Part shown: positions 14,343-21,214 of the stretch, in pieces
Layout: each line of letters starts with the position of its first letter
How positions within the stretch are numbered: the stretch's first letter is position 1
IMG/VR virus record: IMGVR_UViG_3300027782_000239
Span: 1 to 31,965 of that record
Source: a virus
Length of the DNA: 31,965 bases
Strand: one strand, 5' to 3'
The notes under the pieces: model-generated
The model's database searches: none
What the model saw: the letters and a program-made list of their open reading frames with translations, nothing else
What the model was told of the DNA's origin: nothing
Program-made: the position numbers and the translations under genes

Positions 14343-14760
14343 TTCTTTCATCCTCTATTCTACATGTGCTACATATTGCAGTAATCCATGAGCCGCATTT
14401 TGTACAACGGTTTATTTGTAATGATGCTTTTGAATAACCGGCTTGAAGCAATAGCGAGACCAAGTCATCGAATCTGAGCATTGCCCCGTATTGCGAGGCA
14501 TCTTCCCCTTGCCCGTTGAATCGCATAACAACAATTGACAACGATTCCCCAATAACTGCCCTTTGTGTGACTTGGTCTAGCCATGCTTTAGGTTGAAAGG
14601 CAGTGCGAGCTTTGATTTCGAGGTCGAACGGAACCCCAGTGACATCCTTGCCCTGCCTCCCAGCCCCAGCTGACTCAGCATGTTCCCACCACTGAGCCAG
14701 ATATTGTGCTACTACTCGCTGTGTGCGATAGCCGCGATGTTTGCGTGATTGACTAGCCAT
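14329..14760 (-). CDS. PD-(D/E)XK nuclease with C-terminal zinc ribbon, copy A
   Basis: A 143-residue protein with a restriction-fold core resembling archaeal-type Holliday junction resolvases and phage relatives: GRQGKDVTGVPFDLEIKAR supplies the Asp and the Glu-x-Lys, followed by WLDQV and a strand IVVMRFNGQG. The end carries CTKCGSW-ICSTC, a CxxC...CxxC ribbon. It may resolve recombination intermediates made by the ERF-like protein. ATG at 14,760 overlaps the upstream stop by 8 bp and matches copy B; longer starts are unlikely. Confidence 0.75.
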   Translation of the reverse strand: MASQSRKHRGYRTQRVVAQYLAQWWEHAESAGAGRQGKDVTGVPFDLEIKARTAFQPKAWLDQVTQRAVIGESLSIVVMRFNGQGEDASQYGAMLRFDDLVSLLLQAGYSKASLQINRCTKCGSWITAICSTCRIEDERNAHL

Positions 14761-14983
14761 TGACCGCATGACACTTGACACATTGCCAGACTGCGTTTGT
14801 CTCAAAAGTCAAATCCACGTCAATTCGAATGTCAGTGACTAACACTGGCACGTTACACATTTGACAAGTAATCCATTGCTCAGGTTTAGCATATGGATCA
14901 TGTACTACATCCTTCAAGTAATGGTCACCTAAGATAATAGGTGGCATGTCCTCACCGTCGCGAAAGACCTCGATATATCCCAT
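14753..14983 (-). CDS. CxxC zinc-finger-like protein, 76 aa, copy A
   Basis: A small protein with CQMC near residue 40 and CVKC near residue 70, separated by about 27 residues, as in a treble-clef or ribbon. The N-terminal half (GYIEVFRDGEDMPPIILGDHYLKDVVHDPYAKPEQW) is conserved with copy B; the loop before the second pair is variable. Unknown function, placed among recombination genes. Confidence 0.75.
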   Translation of the reverse strand: MGYIEVFRDGEDMPPIILGDHYLKDVVHDPYAKPEQWITCQMCNVPVLVTDIRIDVDLTFETNAVWQCVKCHAVNG

Positions 14984-14989
14984 TAGTGG

Positions 14990-15610
14990 TTACTTCTTAT
15001 CCCATTTGGCTGGACATTGTTCTGCTCTAGGTGCGCCATTATCTGCGCATACCCAACCCGAATACTCACCCTTAGCATTGACACCCATCTTGCGTTGCAT
15101 TTCCCCATGCTGACACATAGGTGCAATTGGCACTGGCTTTGCGCCTAGTTCTGCTTGAACTAATGCAATTGCTTGTGCTGCTTGTGTTGGTTCTTTGACT
15201 TTCTTGTCACCGTATATTTCCCATGTCGATGCAAACGATGCTGCATCTAGTTCTGGCACTACAACTAAACCTTGTACAGGATGTTGTACAACCTTTTTCA
15301 TTTCTTCCCTAGATGGACGTTTGCCTTTAGCTGCAAGATTTGCGTTTGCAAGCGCTCTGCCGATTGCTGAAGTTTCGCAGTTCTCCAATGCGCTAGTTGC
15401 ATTGACACCTCGATCAGAAATCTTCTCCTCAGCGAGTCCTGTGGAGTACGCGACGCTATCAAGATAAGTCCTAAAAAGGTATGCCTGAACAATATATTGA
15501 CCACCTTGAAACGAAATGAGTTCAGTCGATATACGACCATCTGGATTCTCCTTCCACCATCGATCTAAACGTTCTTCTACTGGTTCATAATCTTCAAGAT
15601 TGAATGCCAC
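14990..15610 (-). CDS. ERF-like ssDNA annealing/binding protein, copy A
   Basis: A 206-residue protein matching a type common in actinophages: VEERLDRWW at the N-terminus and the signature ENCETSAIGRALANANLA (about 77-94). I read this as an ERF/RecT-style annealing or ssDNA-binding protein; the exact family is uncertain. The last 45 residues have CQHG...GWVC...CPAKWD, a possible zinc site. The start is GTG at 15,610 preceded by GAGGAG; in copy B the same codon is ATG. The neighbouring PD-(D/E)XK nuclease supports a recombination role. Confidence 0.68.
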   Translation of the reverse strand: MAFNLEDYEPVEERLDRWWKENPDGRISTELISFQGGQYIVQAYLFRTYLDSVAYSTGLAEEKISDRGVNATSALENCETSAIGRALANANLAAKGKRPSREEMKKVVQHPVQGLVVVPELDAASFASTWEIYGDKKVKEPTQAAQAIALVQAELGAKPVPIAPMCQHGEMQRKMGVNAKGEYSGWVCADNGAPRAEQCPAKWDKK

Positions 15611-15860
15611 TTGGTAACTCCTCTTGGCTTAGTAGTGAATCAACCTGCTCAGTGAGAGGCCAATGTGTGCCGTCTGGCCATAGGGAAACTTCGACCGCGC
15701 AGTCGAAACAGTAGTGCCTTTTCTCATTCTTTGACTTAGGGTGAACACTGACAACAGTCCAGACTGCTTGCCTTCTTCCCTTTTCAAACTCTGTTCCATA
15801 GTGTGCTTTGCAGTAATCACACCAGATGCCTGACTTTGTTTTAGTAACTGTCAAGGTCAT
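15594..15860 (-). CDS. CxxC zinc-ribbon protein, 88 aa (complete copy at unit junction)
   Basis: The complete form of the gene cut at both window edges. MTLTVTKTKSGIWCDYC opens the first knuckle, CFDC near residue 51 forms the second, and a tail of about 35 residues (LWPDGTHWPLTEQ) follows. ATG at 15,860 is inside the DUF6378-like gene, and the end overlaps the ERF-like start by 17 bp. This gene spans the junction between copy A and copy B and lies in the most conserved part of the unit. Confidence 0.8.
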   Translation of the reverse strand: MTLTVTKTKSGIWCDYCKAHYGTEFEKGRRQAVWTVVSVHPKSKNEKRHYCFDCAVEVSLWPDGTHWPLTEQVDSLLSQEELPSGIQS

Positions 15861-16125
15861 CCCAATCAGTTGATGCAATTTGTCCAGCGATTGCAATGTA
15901 AGCTGCGCAGTCTTTGTAAGAGTCCTCGTGGTGAGGACTTTCTTGGATCCGTGCAACTTTGACGAGTGCCATGCAGATTGCGACTTGGTTTGGCTCGATT
16001 TGTACATCGAGATAACTTGACCAGAGTCTTGCAATGCGAAGGTGATTGATAGCTGGTGTGCCATAGTCTGCACCTCTGTTGAGGATGAGGTCTTTAGCTT
16101 CGTCAAGGATGTCATTGGCTTTCAT
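15841..16125 (-). CDS. DUF6378-like phage protein, copy B
   Basis: Copy B of the 94-residue protein, with Asp5, Asp12 and Asn16 in place of Glu, Gly and Asp. The other 91 residues are the same, and long runs are identical at the base level, so this gene is under strong constraint or was recently exchanged. ATGA overlap with the upstream membrane protein. Confidence 0.82.
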   Translation of the reverse strand: MKANDILDEAKDLILNRGADYGTPAINHLRIARLWSSYLDVQIEPNQVAICMALVKVARIQESPHHEDSYKDCAAYIAIAGQIASTDWDDLDSY

Positions 16126-16265
16126 TCTTGCCAGAACGCTTGTCGAGAGATATTGCGACCGCGAGTATAACCTTCGCGCTTACCATCCTTGAAGCCTTGC
16201 CAGTACCAGATGAAATTAGCCATTACGAATAAGGCAAAGACCGCTATAAATTGTATCCAGTCCAT
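16122..16265 (-). CDS. Small membrane protein, 47 aa, copy B
   Basis: Single-span protein with a hydrophobic stretch MDWIQFIAVFALFVMANFIWYW and the same basic tail as copy A. The hydrophobic part differs at about ten positions while keeping its character, as expected for a real membrane helix. Here the start shares a base with the stop of the copy-B-only gene (TAATG), instead of having its own leader as in copy A. Confidence 0.75.
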   Translation of the reverse strand: MDWIQFIAVFALFVMANFIWYWQGFKDGKREGYTRGRNISRQAFWQE

Positions 16266-16486
16266 TACTTCACCAACCTTAGGTGATTCATGTATTCAAC
16301 AAGATTTACACGCTCACCAAGATGCTTGCACTTCTTTTCCATTTCAAGATATAAAGCATGAAACTTTGCAGACATCTCATGCTCTCCCAGATCAGAGGCA
16401 AACTGAATCAAGTCATCTAATGCAGCTAGTGCCTGACGTTCCTGCGCTCTTGCGTCTGGATTTGTTCCTATTTCGATTGTTGCCAT
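16265..16486 (-). CDS. Copy-B-specific 73-residue protein
   Basis: A gene with no counterpart in copy A, where the leader joins straight to the membrane-protein gene. MATIEIGTNPDARAQERQ is followed by a long helical, Leu/Ala/Glu-rich section and KKCKHLGERVNL. AGGG lies nine bases before ATG at 16,486; an in-frame ATG at 16,525 would run into the conserved leader and is less likely. The sequence looks like a helical bundle or coiled-coil partner protein. Function unknown. Confidence 0.72.
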   Translation of the reverse strand: MATIEIGTNPDARAQERQALAALDDLIQFASDLGEHEMSAKFHALYLEMEKKCKHLGERVNLVEYMNHLRLVK

Positions 16487-16560
16487 GATATTTAGCCCTA
16501 ATGTGTTGGTTCGTTCGACCTTCACACCTTTACGGTCTCACAGATAACTGACAGAATCAA
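16487..16560 (-). promoter_or_regulatory. Conserved non-coding leader, copy B
   Basis: The counterpart of 583-654, almost base-for-base the same through the GGTCGAACGAACC stretch and then differing right at the ribosome site where the extra gene begins. Preservation with different downstream genes supports a transcription or translation control role rather than coding. Confidence 0.4.
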
Positions 16561-16585
16561 TTACATTTGATAACGAAATGATAAC
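16543..16585 (-). repeat. GATAAC triplet repeat, copy B
   Basis: GATAAC at 16,543-16,548, 16,569-16,574 and 16,580-16,585, with the same 26 and 11 bp steps as in copy A. The third site is followed by A instead of G, so the 8-bp direct repeat is imperfect here. Confidence 0.35.
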
Positions 16586-16656
16586 AATTCTCCAAGATCT
16601 ACTGCCTCATCAAGTGTAGGTCTTAGTGGGACTATCGAATCAACGAGGCTTTCCAT
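16561..16656 (-). CDS. 31-residue conserved small ORF, copy B
   Basis: Same frame and length as in copy A, starting with ATG inside the metallophosphoesterase end. Several base changes relative to copy A fall in third codon positions, with a single Ser-to-Leu change. This is modest evidence for translation. Confidence 0.45.
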   Translation of the reverse strand: MESLVDSIVPLRPTLDEAVDLGELLSFRYQM

Positions 16657-17389
16657 AGCGCCTACCACTGACAAGGAAAGTGCCGTCTTTTTCTATATAG
16701 ATTACCTGCACGTTCACACGCTTACCATCAGTCTCAATCGTTGCAAAGGCCTGTTGCCAATTAGCCGTTCCCTTGGTGTATCCAGCCTGCTTGAAGTTCA
16801 TTAGGTTACCAACCTCAACACCGTGGATAACACGCCCTAAAACGCCACCAGAGGCCTCTGTGAAGGCACTACGCCCTGCTCTATGAGTATGTCCACATAT
16901 AACGCTCTTGCCATGCCTACGAGCCGCTCCTAGGGCTGTAAGCCCTGCATTAGGGTTGATGCCCTGCTCATCACCATGGATAGCAATCCAGTTAGGTGCA
17001 ATGGCCATAGGCTTCTTATGAAATGTAATCCCTAGTTCATCTAGCTGCATGAACCTTTCAAACTTCATTTCAGGTAATGACAAGAATGCTGGAATCTTCT
17101 TCATGATTACGTTGTATAGACGGTCTGTGTGGTTAGACCGAATCATGTCTGTTACTTGTAAGTCGTATAATGTTTGAACAGCAAGGTCGCGATCTTCTCC
17201 AAGAGTTTGCTCGTACCAGCCTGGTGTTCCTTCTGTCCATCTGCTGATTTGTGGTAAGTCGATTTCGTCGCCAATCGTGACGACTTTGTGAGGCTTCCAA
17301 GCGCGGATAAACGACCCAAGGTTTTTGACTGCGACTTCATCGTGATACGGAACCTGTAAATCTGATACGACTACAGTGCGTTGAATCAT
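16640..17389 (-). CDS. Calcineurin-like metallophosphoesterase, copy B
   Basis: Same 249 residues long as copy A, with all motif residues retained, including the Gln in SDLQ. The seven differences sit at residue 26, in a cluster near 105-120 and at two positions before YIEKDG. Many silent base differences separate the copies, so the protein has been kept by purifying selection and is presumably active. Confidence 0.88.
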   Translation of the reverse strand: MIQRTVVVSDLQVPYHDEVAVKNLGSFIRAWKPHKVVTIGDEIDLPQISRWTEGTPGWYEQTLGEDRDLAVQTLYDLQVTDMIRSNHTDRLYNVIMKKIPAFLSLPEMKFERFMQLDELGITFHKKPMAIAPNWIAIHGDEQGINPNAGLTALGAARRHGKSVICGHTHRAGRSAFTEASGGVLGRVIHGVEVGNLMNFKQAGYTKGTANWQQAFATIETDGKRVNVQVIYIEKDGTFLVSGRRYGKPR

Positions 17390-17610
17390 TCATCCTCATC
17401 ATCTTCGTATGGGATTGAGTCGATTTTGTTAGGCAACGCAGGTAGAAGCCAGTCAGGATAAGTTGCACGATCTGAAATAATTGCTAAAGATAAATCAACA
17501 GCAAAGCCAGCCCTGCGTAGGCTTTTGTAGAACTCATGCATGGCAATGCTGTAAGCATCTAACTTAGAATAAGTATCGAGGTCTATGACCTTCTTACGAG
17601 TCTTTGCCAT
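17386..17610 (-). CDS. Unknown acidic-tailed protein, 74 aa, copy B
   Basis: Basic start MAKTRKKVIDLD, conserved centre HEFYKSLRRAGF and acidic end YEDDEDE. Relative to copy A it has one added basic residue and a changed VDLSLAII stretch. It overlaps the metallophosphoesterase by ATGA. Not assignable to a family. Confidence 0.75.
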   Translation of the reverse strand: MAKTRKKVIDLDTYSKLDAYSIAMHEFYKSLRRAGFAVDLSLAIISDRATYPDWLLPALPNKIDSIPYEDDEDE

Positions 17611-17618
17611 GTCGATAA

Positions 17619-17768
17619 TTATCGCTCTAGAAGTATGTTGTAAATCTCATCGACTCGCTGATTGAGTCTCTTTATTTCGCTGAGCAGATGTGTAATGACA
17701 TAGCCAGCAAGACCACCTACGATTGCAAGTGTGGAAATGTAGAGCGTAAAGAAGTCTTGTTGTGTCAT
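17619..17768 (-). CDS. Small membrane protein with coiled coil, copy B
   Basis: A 49-residue protein of the same plan as copy A: MTQQDFFTLYISTLAIVGGL leads into the membrane span, then a charged helix EIKRLNQRVDEIYNILLER. Start overlaps the holin stop by ATGA. The tail helix is nearly unchanged between copies, so it is likely the interaction part. Just after the stop is the palindrome CGATAATTATCG, not perfect in copy A. Confidence 0.72.
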   Translation of the reverse strand: MTQQDFFTLYISTLAIVGGLAGYVITHLLSEIKRLNQRVDEIYNILLER

Positions 17769-17947
17769 GACTTGATGCCTAGTGCCTCATCTTTAGGATT
17801 GAGCCAGCGGATAATTGGTGGAATGCAGGATGAAAGACCAGCAGCAATAAGTGCCTTAGGATCTGTTACTCCTGCTGCGTAGAGGCTAAGTGCCGCTACT
17901 AGAAAGGCTCTAGCCCAAGAACCTGCTGCTGTCATTAGTTCATTCAT
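17765..17947 (-). CDS. Putative holin, copy B
   Basis: A 60-residue version of the two-hydrophobic-segment protein, ending DEALGIKS, three residues shorter than copy A. The loop GVTDPKALIAAGL is identical. The start overlaps the lysin gene end by 8 bp as in copy A. Confidence 0.65.
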   Translation of the reverse strand: MNELMTAAGSWARAFLVAALSLYAAGVTDPKALIAAGLSSCIPPIIRWLNPKDEALGIKS

Positions 17948-18365
17948 CTGTTCCCCCTAGCATAGGTATCTGAAAAAACTCACCATCATTGTCAGCTTCT
18001 TTCGCAAACGAGATGTGAATGTGGTGGTTGTGAGCATTGATGCCATCGTATTTGCGCCAAGCCCAAGACTTCTTTGAACTAGCAATCTTTCCCATGTGGA
18101 TAACGTAAGTAATTCGCCGCTCGCCATTCTTAGCAGCAAGTCGTATCTGATCTGCCAGATATACGGACTGCCCTTTTTGTTTGGACAGGTCAGCATCAAC
18201 GTCGATGGCGCGTACCCAACCCTCAGCATCTGGATTGTGATCAGAGACAGTTCGACTATGTCGGGTATCCCCAATCCAACCGTCTGATGTTCTATCTCTA
18301 TCCGCGAAGGAATCATCTATTTGTAATCTTAGTTGTGCAGCAGCTTTAGACAATCGGTACTTCAT
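17940..18365 (-). CDS. M15-type peptidoglycan peptidase (endolysin), copy B
   Basis: A 141-residue lysin with the same zinc-ligand set (SDHNPD, AIDVD, HHIHISF) as copy A. About ten substitutions separate the copies, mostly at the surface-like ends (MKYRLSKAAAQ, SSKKSWAW, EADNDGEFF). GAGGA eight bases before ATG at 18,365 supports this start, and the upstream tail-gene overlap is 20 bp. Confidence 0.85.
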   Translation of the reverse strand: MKYRLSKAAAQLRLQIDDSFADRDRTSDGWIGDTRHSRTVSDHNPDAEGWVRAIDVDADLSKQKGQSVYLADQIRLAAKNGERRITYVIHMGKIASSKKSWAWRKYDGINAHNHHIHISFAKEADNDGEFFQIPMLGGTDE

Positions 18366-18648
18366 GCGAAGAATCCTCACATGTCCATAGACAAGTGTTC
18401 TCGTCAAGAATTGCTATGTCGTGGCATTTAGGCGGAATGAATGCATCTCTAGCCTCATCAAACAGATAAGCAATACCTGCATAATTCTTGCGATAGTTGC
18501 CGTTGTATGAAGTGCGCTTGCAAACTTGTCCACGAAAATTGCCGTACCAAGTCTCAGTATCTAAACCTTCGATAAGTTCAGTTTCGTGAATACCAGTAAT
18601 AACTTCCGTTACTACATTGTTTTCATCTAAGAATGCGTAATGTGCCAT
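18346..18648 (-). CDS. Tail-associated protein of the MAHYAFLD type, copy B
   Basis: A 100-residue protein. Compared with copy A, the first 20 residues and the CKRTSYN and RKNYAG motifs are kept, while the loop IAYLFDEARDAFIPPKCHD is closer to the form I know from cyanophage virion proteins. Start ATG at 18,648 shares one base with the glycine-rich stop; the ATG nine bases earlier would need to start inside that gene. Confidence 0.72.
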   Translation of the reverse strand: MAHYAFLDENNVVTEVITGIHETELIEGLDTETWYGNFRGQVCKRTSYNGNYRKNYAGIAYLFDEARDAFIPPKCHDIAILDENTCLWTCEDSSHEVPIV

Positions 18649-19559
18649 TAGACCCAACTCACATTTCCTGTGCCAGCAGTAATTGTTGTAGTTTTAAATC
18701 CGCCTGATGGACCTGCTGTTGAACCTGTAAGGCCAGCACCGATTGTAATTGTCAAAGTATCTGCGTATTTTAAAATAACAATTCCTGAACCGCCATCGCC
18801 AGGTGTGCCTGCACCGCCACGCGCACCACCTGCTCCACCACCTCGGTTGGCTGTGCCGCTTGTACCGTTTGATGGATCTCCACCAGCAGAACCACCACCG
18901 CCACCAGTACCACCACTTGAACCCGTTGTATTACCTGCTCCACCACCACCGCCACCATAAGTTACTGATGAGCCGCTGATAGATGTAGCAACGCCATTAC
19001 CACCGTTACCGCCTGTGTTAGTTGAACCTTGACCACCTGCTGCGCCTGCTCCACCACCACCACCGCAACCAAAGGAATTTGTCGGTGATGCAGTTGATGT
19101 ATTTCCTGCAAAACCTTGACCAGTGGTAGCACTTCCAGCGTCACCAATTCTCCATGCGCTAGAAGTGAAATGATAACCAGCACCACCACCTGAACCACCA
19201 GTACCACCTGATGCATTTGGCACGTCAGCTGTTGTGGCAGAACCTCCGCCACCGCCACCTAATGATGTGATTGTGCTGAAGACTGAATTTGCACCATTTG
19301 ATGCTCTTGTACTAGAGACAGCTTTGGCACCACCTGCGCCTACAGTTACAGTGTAATTTGTACTTTTAGCAATACCCGTTGCTGGCTCTAAACTTCCGCC
19401 ACCACCAGTTGCTGTAACGGTACAACGGAAACCACCTGCTCCGCCACCGCCACCAATACTTGTTCCTCCACCACCACCGCCTGCTAAGACAAGGTAATCA
19501 ACTAAAATTGGAGGTACTGGATTGAATCCAATTACGCCTGCTGTAATTGCGCCAATCAT
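18648..19559 (-). CDS. Glycine-rich tail-tip / adhesin-like protein, copy B
   Basis: A 303-residue protein with VDYLVLAGGGGGG near the start and a Gly-rich body holding different inserts from copy A (for example AGGFRCTVTATGG and AGYHFTSSAWRIGDAG). It ends GIVILKYADT and a short Gly/Thr tail. The body barely aligns with copy A beyond glycine runs, as expected for a host-range determinant under diversifying selection or module exchange. Confidence 0.72.
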   Translation of the reverse strand: MIGAITAGVIGFNPVPPILVDYLVLAGGGGGGTSIGGGGGAGGFRCTVTATGGGGSLEPATGIAKSTNYTVTVGAGGAKAVSSTRASNGANSVFSTITSLGGGGGGSATTADVPNASGGTGGSGGGAGYHFTSSAWRIGDAGSATTGQGFAGNTSTASPTNSFGCGGGGGAGAAGGQGSTNTGGNGGNGVATSISGSSVTYGGGGGGAGNTTGSSGGTGGGGGSAGGDPSNGTSGTANRGGGAGGARGGAGTPGDGGSGIVILKYADTLTITIGAGLTGSTAGPSGGFKTTTITAGTGNVSWV

Positions 19560-19945
19560 TATGCAATTCCGCCCACGATTGTCCAAGCGTTTGCACCAGT
19601 GCGGATTGCAACTGCGGATTTGCTAACTGCTAAAGTTGGAGCAGATGAAGAAGCGCCTGCGGATGTAATAGTGACACCAGCACCAGCAGCAAAAGTAAGT
19701 AATCCAGCGCCTGAGTTTAGAAAAGTAATTGCAGATCCAGTAGCAGCACCAGTCAAAGTTGAGTCAGGTGCAATTGTTATAGTTTTAGTTCCTGCATTAG
19801 TTGCTTGCACAAGACCTTGATATAAGTCTGCATTTGCTACGGTATAAGTCGCACCTGATTGCGGATTGATAGTAAAAGTCACTAGCCCGTTGAACATTGA
19901 TGCGCTAAGTACGTCGCCCGTAGCTGCTGGAAATCCTGTTGCCAT
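19559..19945 (-). CDS. Small tail/fibre protein, 128 aa, copy B
   Basis: Shares MATGFPA-TGDV-SA-MFNGLV and the final NAW-IVGGIA pattern with copy A, but the central 90 residues are different, with a Thr/Ala repeat-like beta section (ATGSAITFLNSGAGLLTF). A short fibre or cap protein of the tail tip is likely from its place. Confidence 0.6.
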   Translation of the reverse strand: MATGFPAATGDVLSASMFNGLVTFTINPQSGATYTVANADLYQGLVQATNAGTKTITIAPDSTLTGAATGSAITFLNSGAGLLTFAAGAGVTITSAGASSSAPTLAVSKSAVAIRTGANAWTIVGGIA

Positions 19946-19954
19946 TATTGCTCC

Positions 19955-21214
19955 TTAGTATGCTAAAACGCTAGTGCCAAGGATACCGTATAGGGAACTT
20001 CCTATAATGAATCCATCGATGATTGGTTCTTGCGTGGTGAGGGTTGTTTTCCAAGTATTAGGTGTAATCGCATGAGCGATGCCTTGGACTTGGAGAGTCT
20101 TAGTTATTGTAGATCCGCCTGGCTGTGTGTTGGTTATCTGAACTTGGTCGAAGTAATCAAGGTCAAGAGCTGCGCTGACTCCTGCGCTGTAGTTAGCAGT
20201 CATTAGATCAAGAGTCATTGAGTCAATGCGAATGGTTGTGTCTTTGTGGGATGCAACGTAAGCCTTGGCAATGTTGAGTGCTTCTGCATCTGTCTCAACG
20301 ATTAGGTTGGAATATGAAAGGCTGTGCGTGAAGTAGGTTGTAACGCTTGCGCTATCGGTTGATAACTGCGCAGTGCCACCAGTGCGCTGGACTGAAACGT
20401 TATTGACAACCTGCTTGTCATCAAAGGCGAAGGCTACATTTGCATAATTAATGCCACTGCCATCTTGATTGAATACCGTAGGTGCAGTAGCAGCAGCAGC
20501 TAAGACCTGAGAGCGTGATTTAAATACTGCAACGCCATTGGGATCCATGTAGAAAGCGCCATACTCTGACTGTTCTACGTTACGAGCCGCTTGAAGCACT
20601 GATCTAACCGAAGTATCCACCGATGAGGCTTGGCAGGTTGAGTTCCCAGTGGCAATTGTTCTCATGTTATTAGGCCATGAAACCATGTCAAGAATCTTGC
20701 CTAGGCGTGTGCCAGTGGCCTGTGAAGCAGTGCCGTCTGTGATTGTCGTAATGTTAGACATGTTGAACAAGCGGAAACCATCAACGCAGGAAATGTCTAC
20801 ATAAGCAATGTCTTGACCCACTGGATAGGTATAACGGTAGTCAGTTGTATAGCCTGAGAAGATGTTGTAGGCAGTACCGTTGTCAGCAGTAATGCGTACC
20901 TTTCTAAGAGGCTGTAGGTAGGTGTAGTAAGGCGATGAAGTGTTCTGTGGGTTGAAGTCACCATTAGGGTCTAAAACCCGTATAACAGCCGTCCCAGCCT
21001 CGTACAGGTCTTGGTTGATGTTTCTACCCCTGCGAGTATCTATTTTGATTGTTTGGGCTGTTACATCGGCAATAAGGGCTGGTGTTGTGCTAGCGCCAAG
21101 TGTTCCTACACCACCAAGTTTGCCGTAAGTCGGATCTCCAATTGTGAAACTTGGGCCGAACACAGGCCCGTCACTAAAATTTATCGTAACGCTAAGGGTT
21201 GCTGGCAAGGCCAT
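19955..21214 (-). CDS. Minor tail protein downstream of tape measure, copy B
   Basis: Same 419-residue length as copy A with scattered changes, mostly in the N-terminal 30 residues (VFGPSFTIGDPTYGK) and near 155-190. No gaps are needed between the copies, in contrast with the neighbouring tape measure and tail-tip genes. This suggests a tightly packed hub or distal-tail part. Confidence 0.75.
   Translation of the reverse strand: MALPATLSVTINFSDGPVFGPSFTIGDPTYGKLGGVGTLGASTTPALIADVTAQTIKIDTRRGRNINQDLYEAGTAVIRVLDPNGDFNPQNTSSPYYTYLQPLRKVRITADNGTAYNIFSGYTTDYRYTYPVGQDIAYVDISCVDGFRLFNMSNITTITDGTASQATGTRLGKILDMVSWPNNMRTIATGNSTCQASSVDTSVRSVLQAARNVEQSEYGAFYMDPNGVAVFKSRSQVLAAAATAPTVFNQDGSGINYANVAFAFDDKQVVNNVSVQRTGGTAQLSTDSASVTTYFTHSLSYSNLIVETDAEALNIAKAYVASHKDTTIRIDSMTLDLMTANYSAGVSAALDLDYFDQVQITNTQPGGSTITKTLQVQGIAHAITPNTWKTTLTTQEPIIDGFIIGSSLYGILGTSVLAY

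Larger units (their letters stand above)
1..15683. repeat. Phage genome copy A (tandem unit 1)
   Basis: This is the first of two head-to-tail copies of the same phage gene set. Base 1 aligns with 15,684 and with 31,861. All 29 genes of this copy have a collinear partner in copy B. The boundary is arbitrary because it falls inside the CxxC-protein gene. The unit is 15,683 bp, about 0.5 kb shorter than copy B, because it lacks one small gene and has shorter tape measure, gp10-like and glycine-rich genes. Confidence 0.93.
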
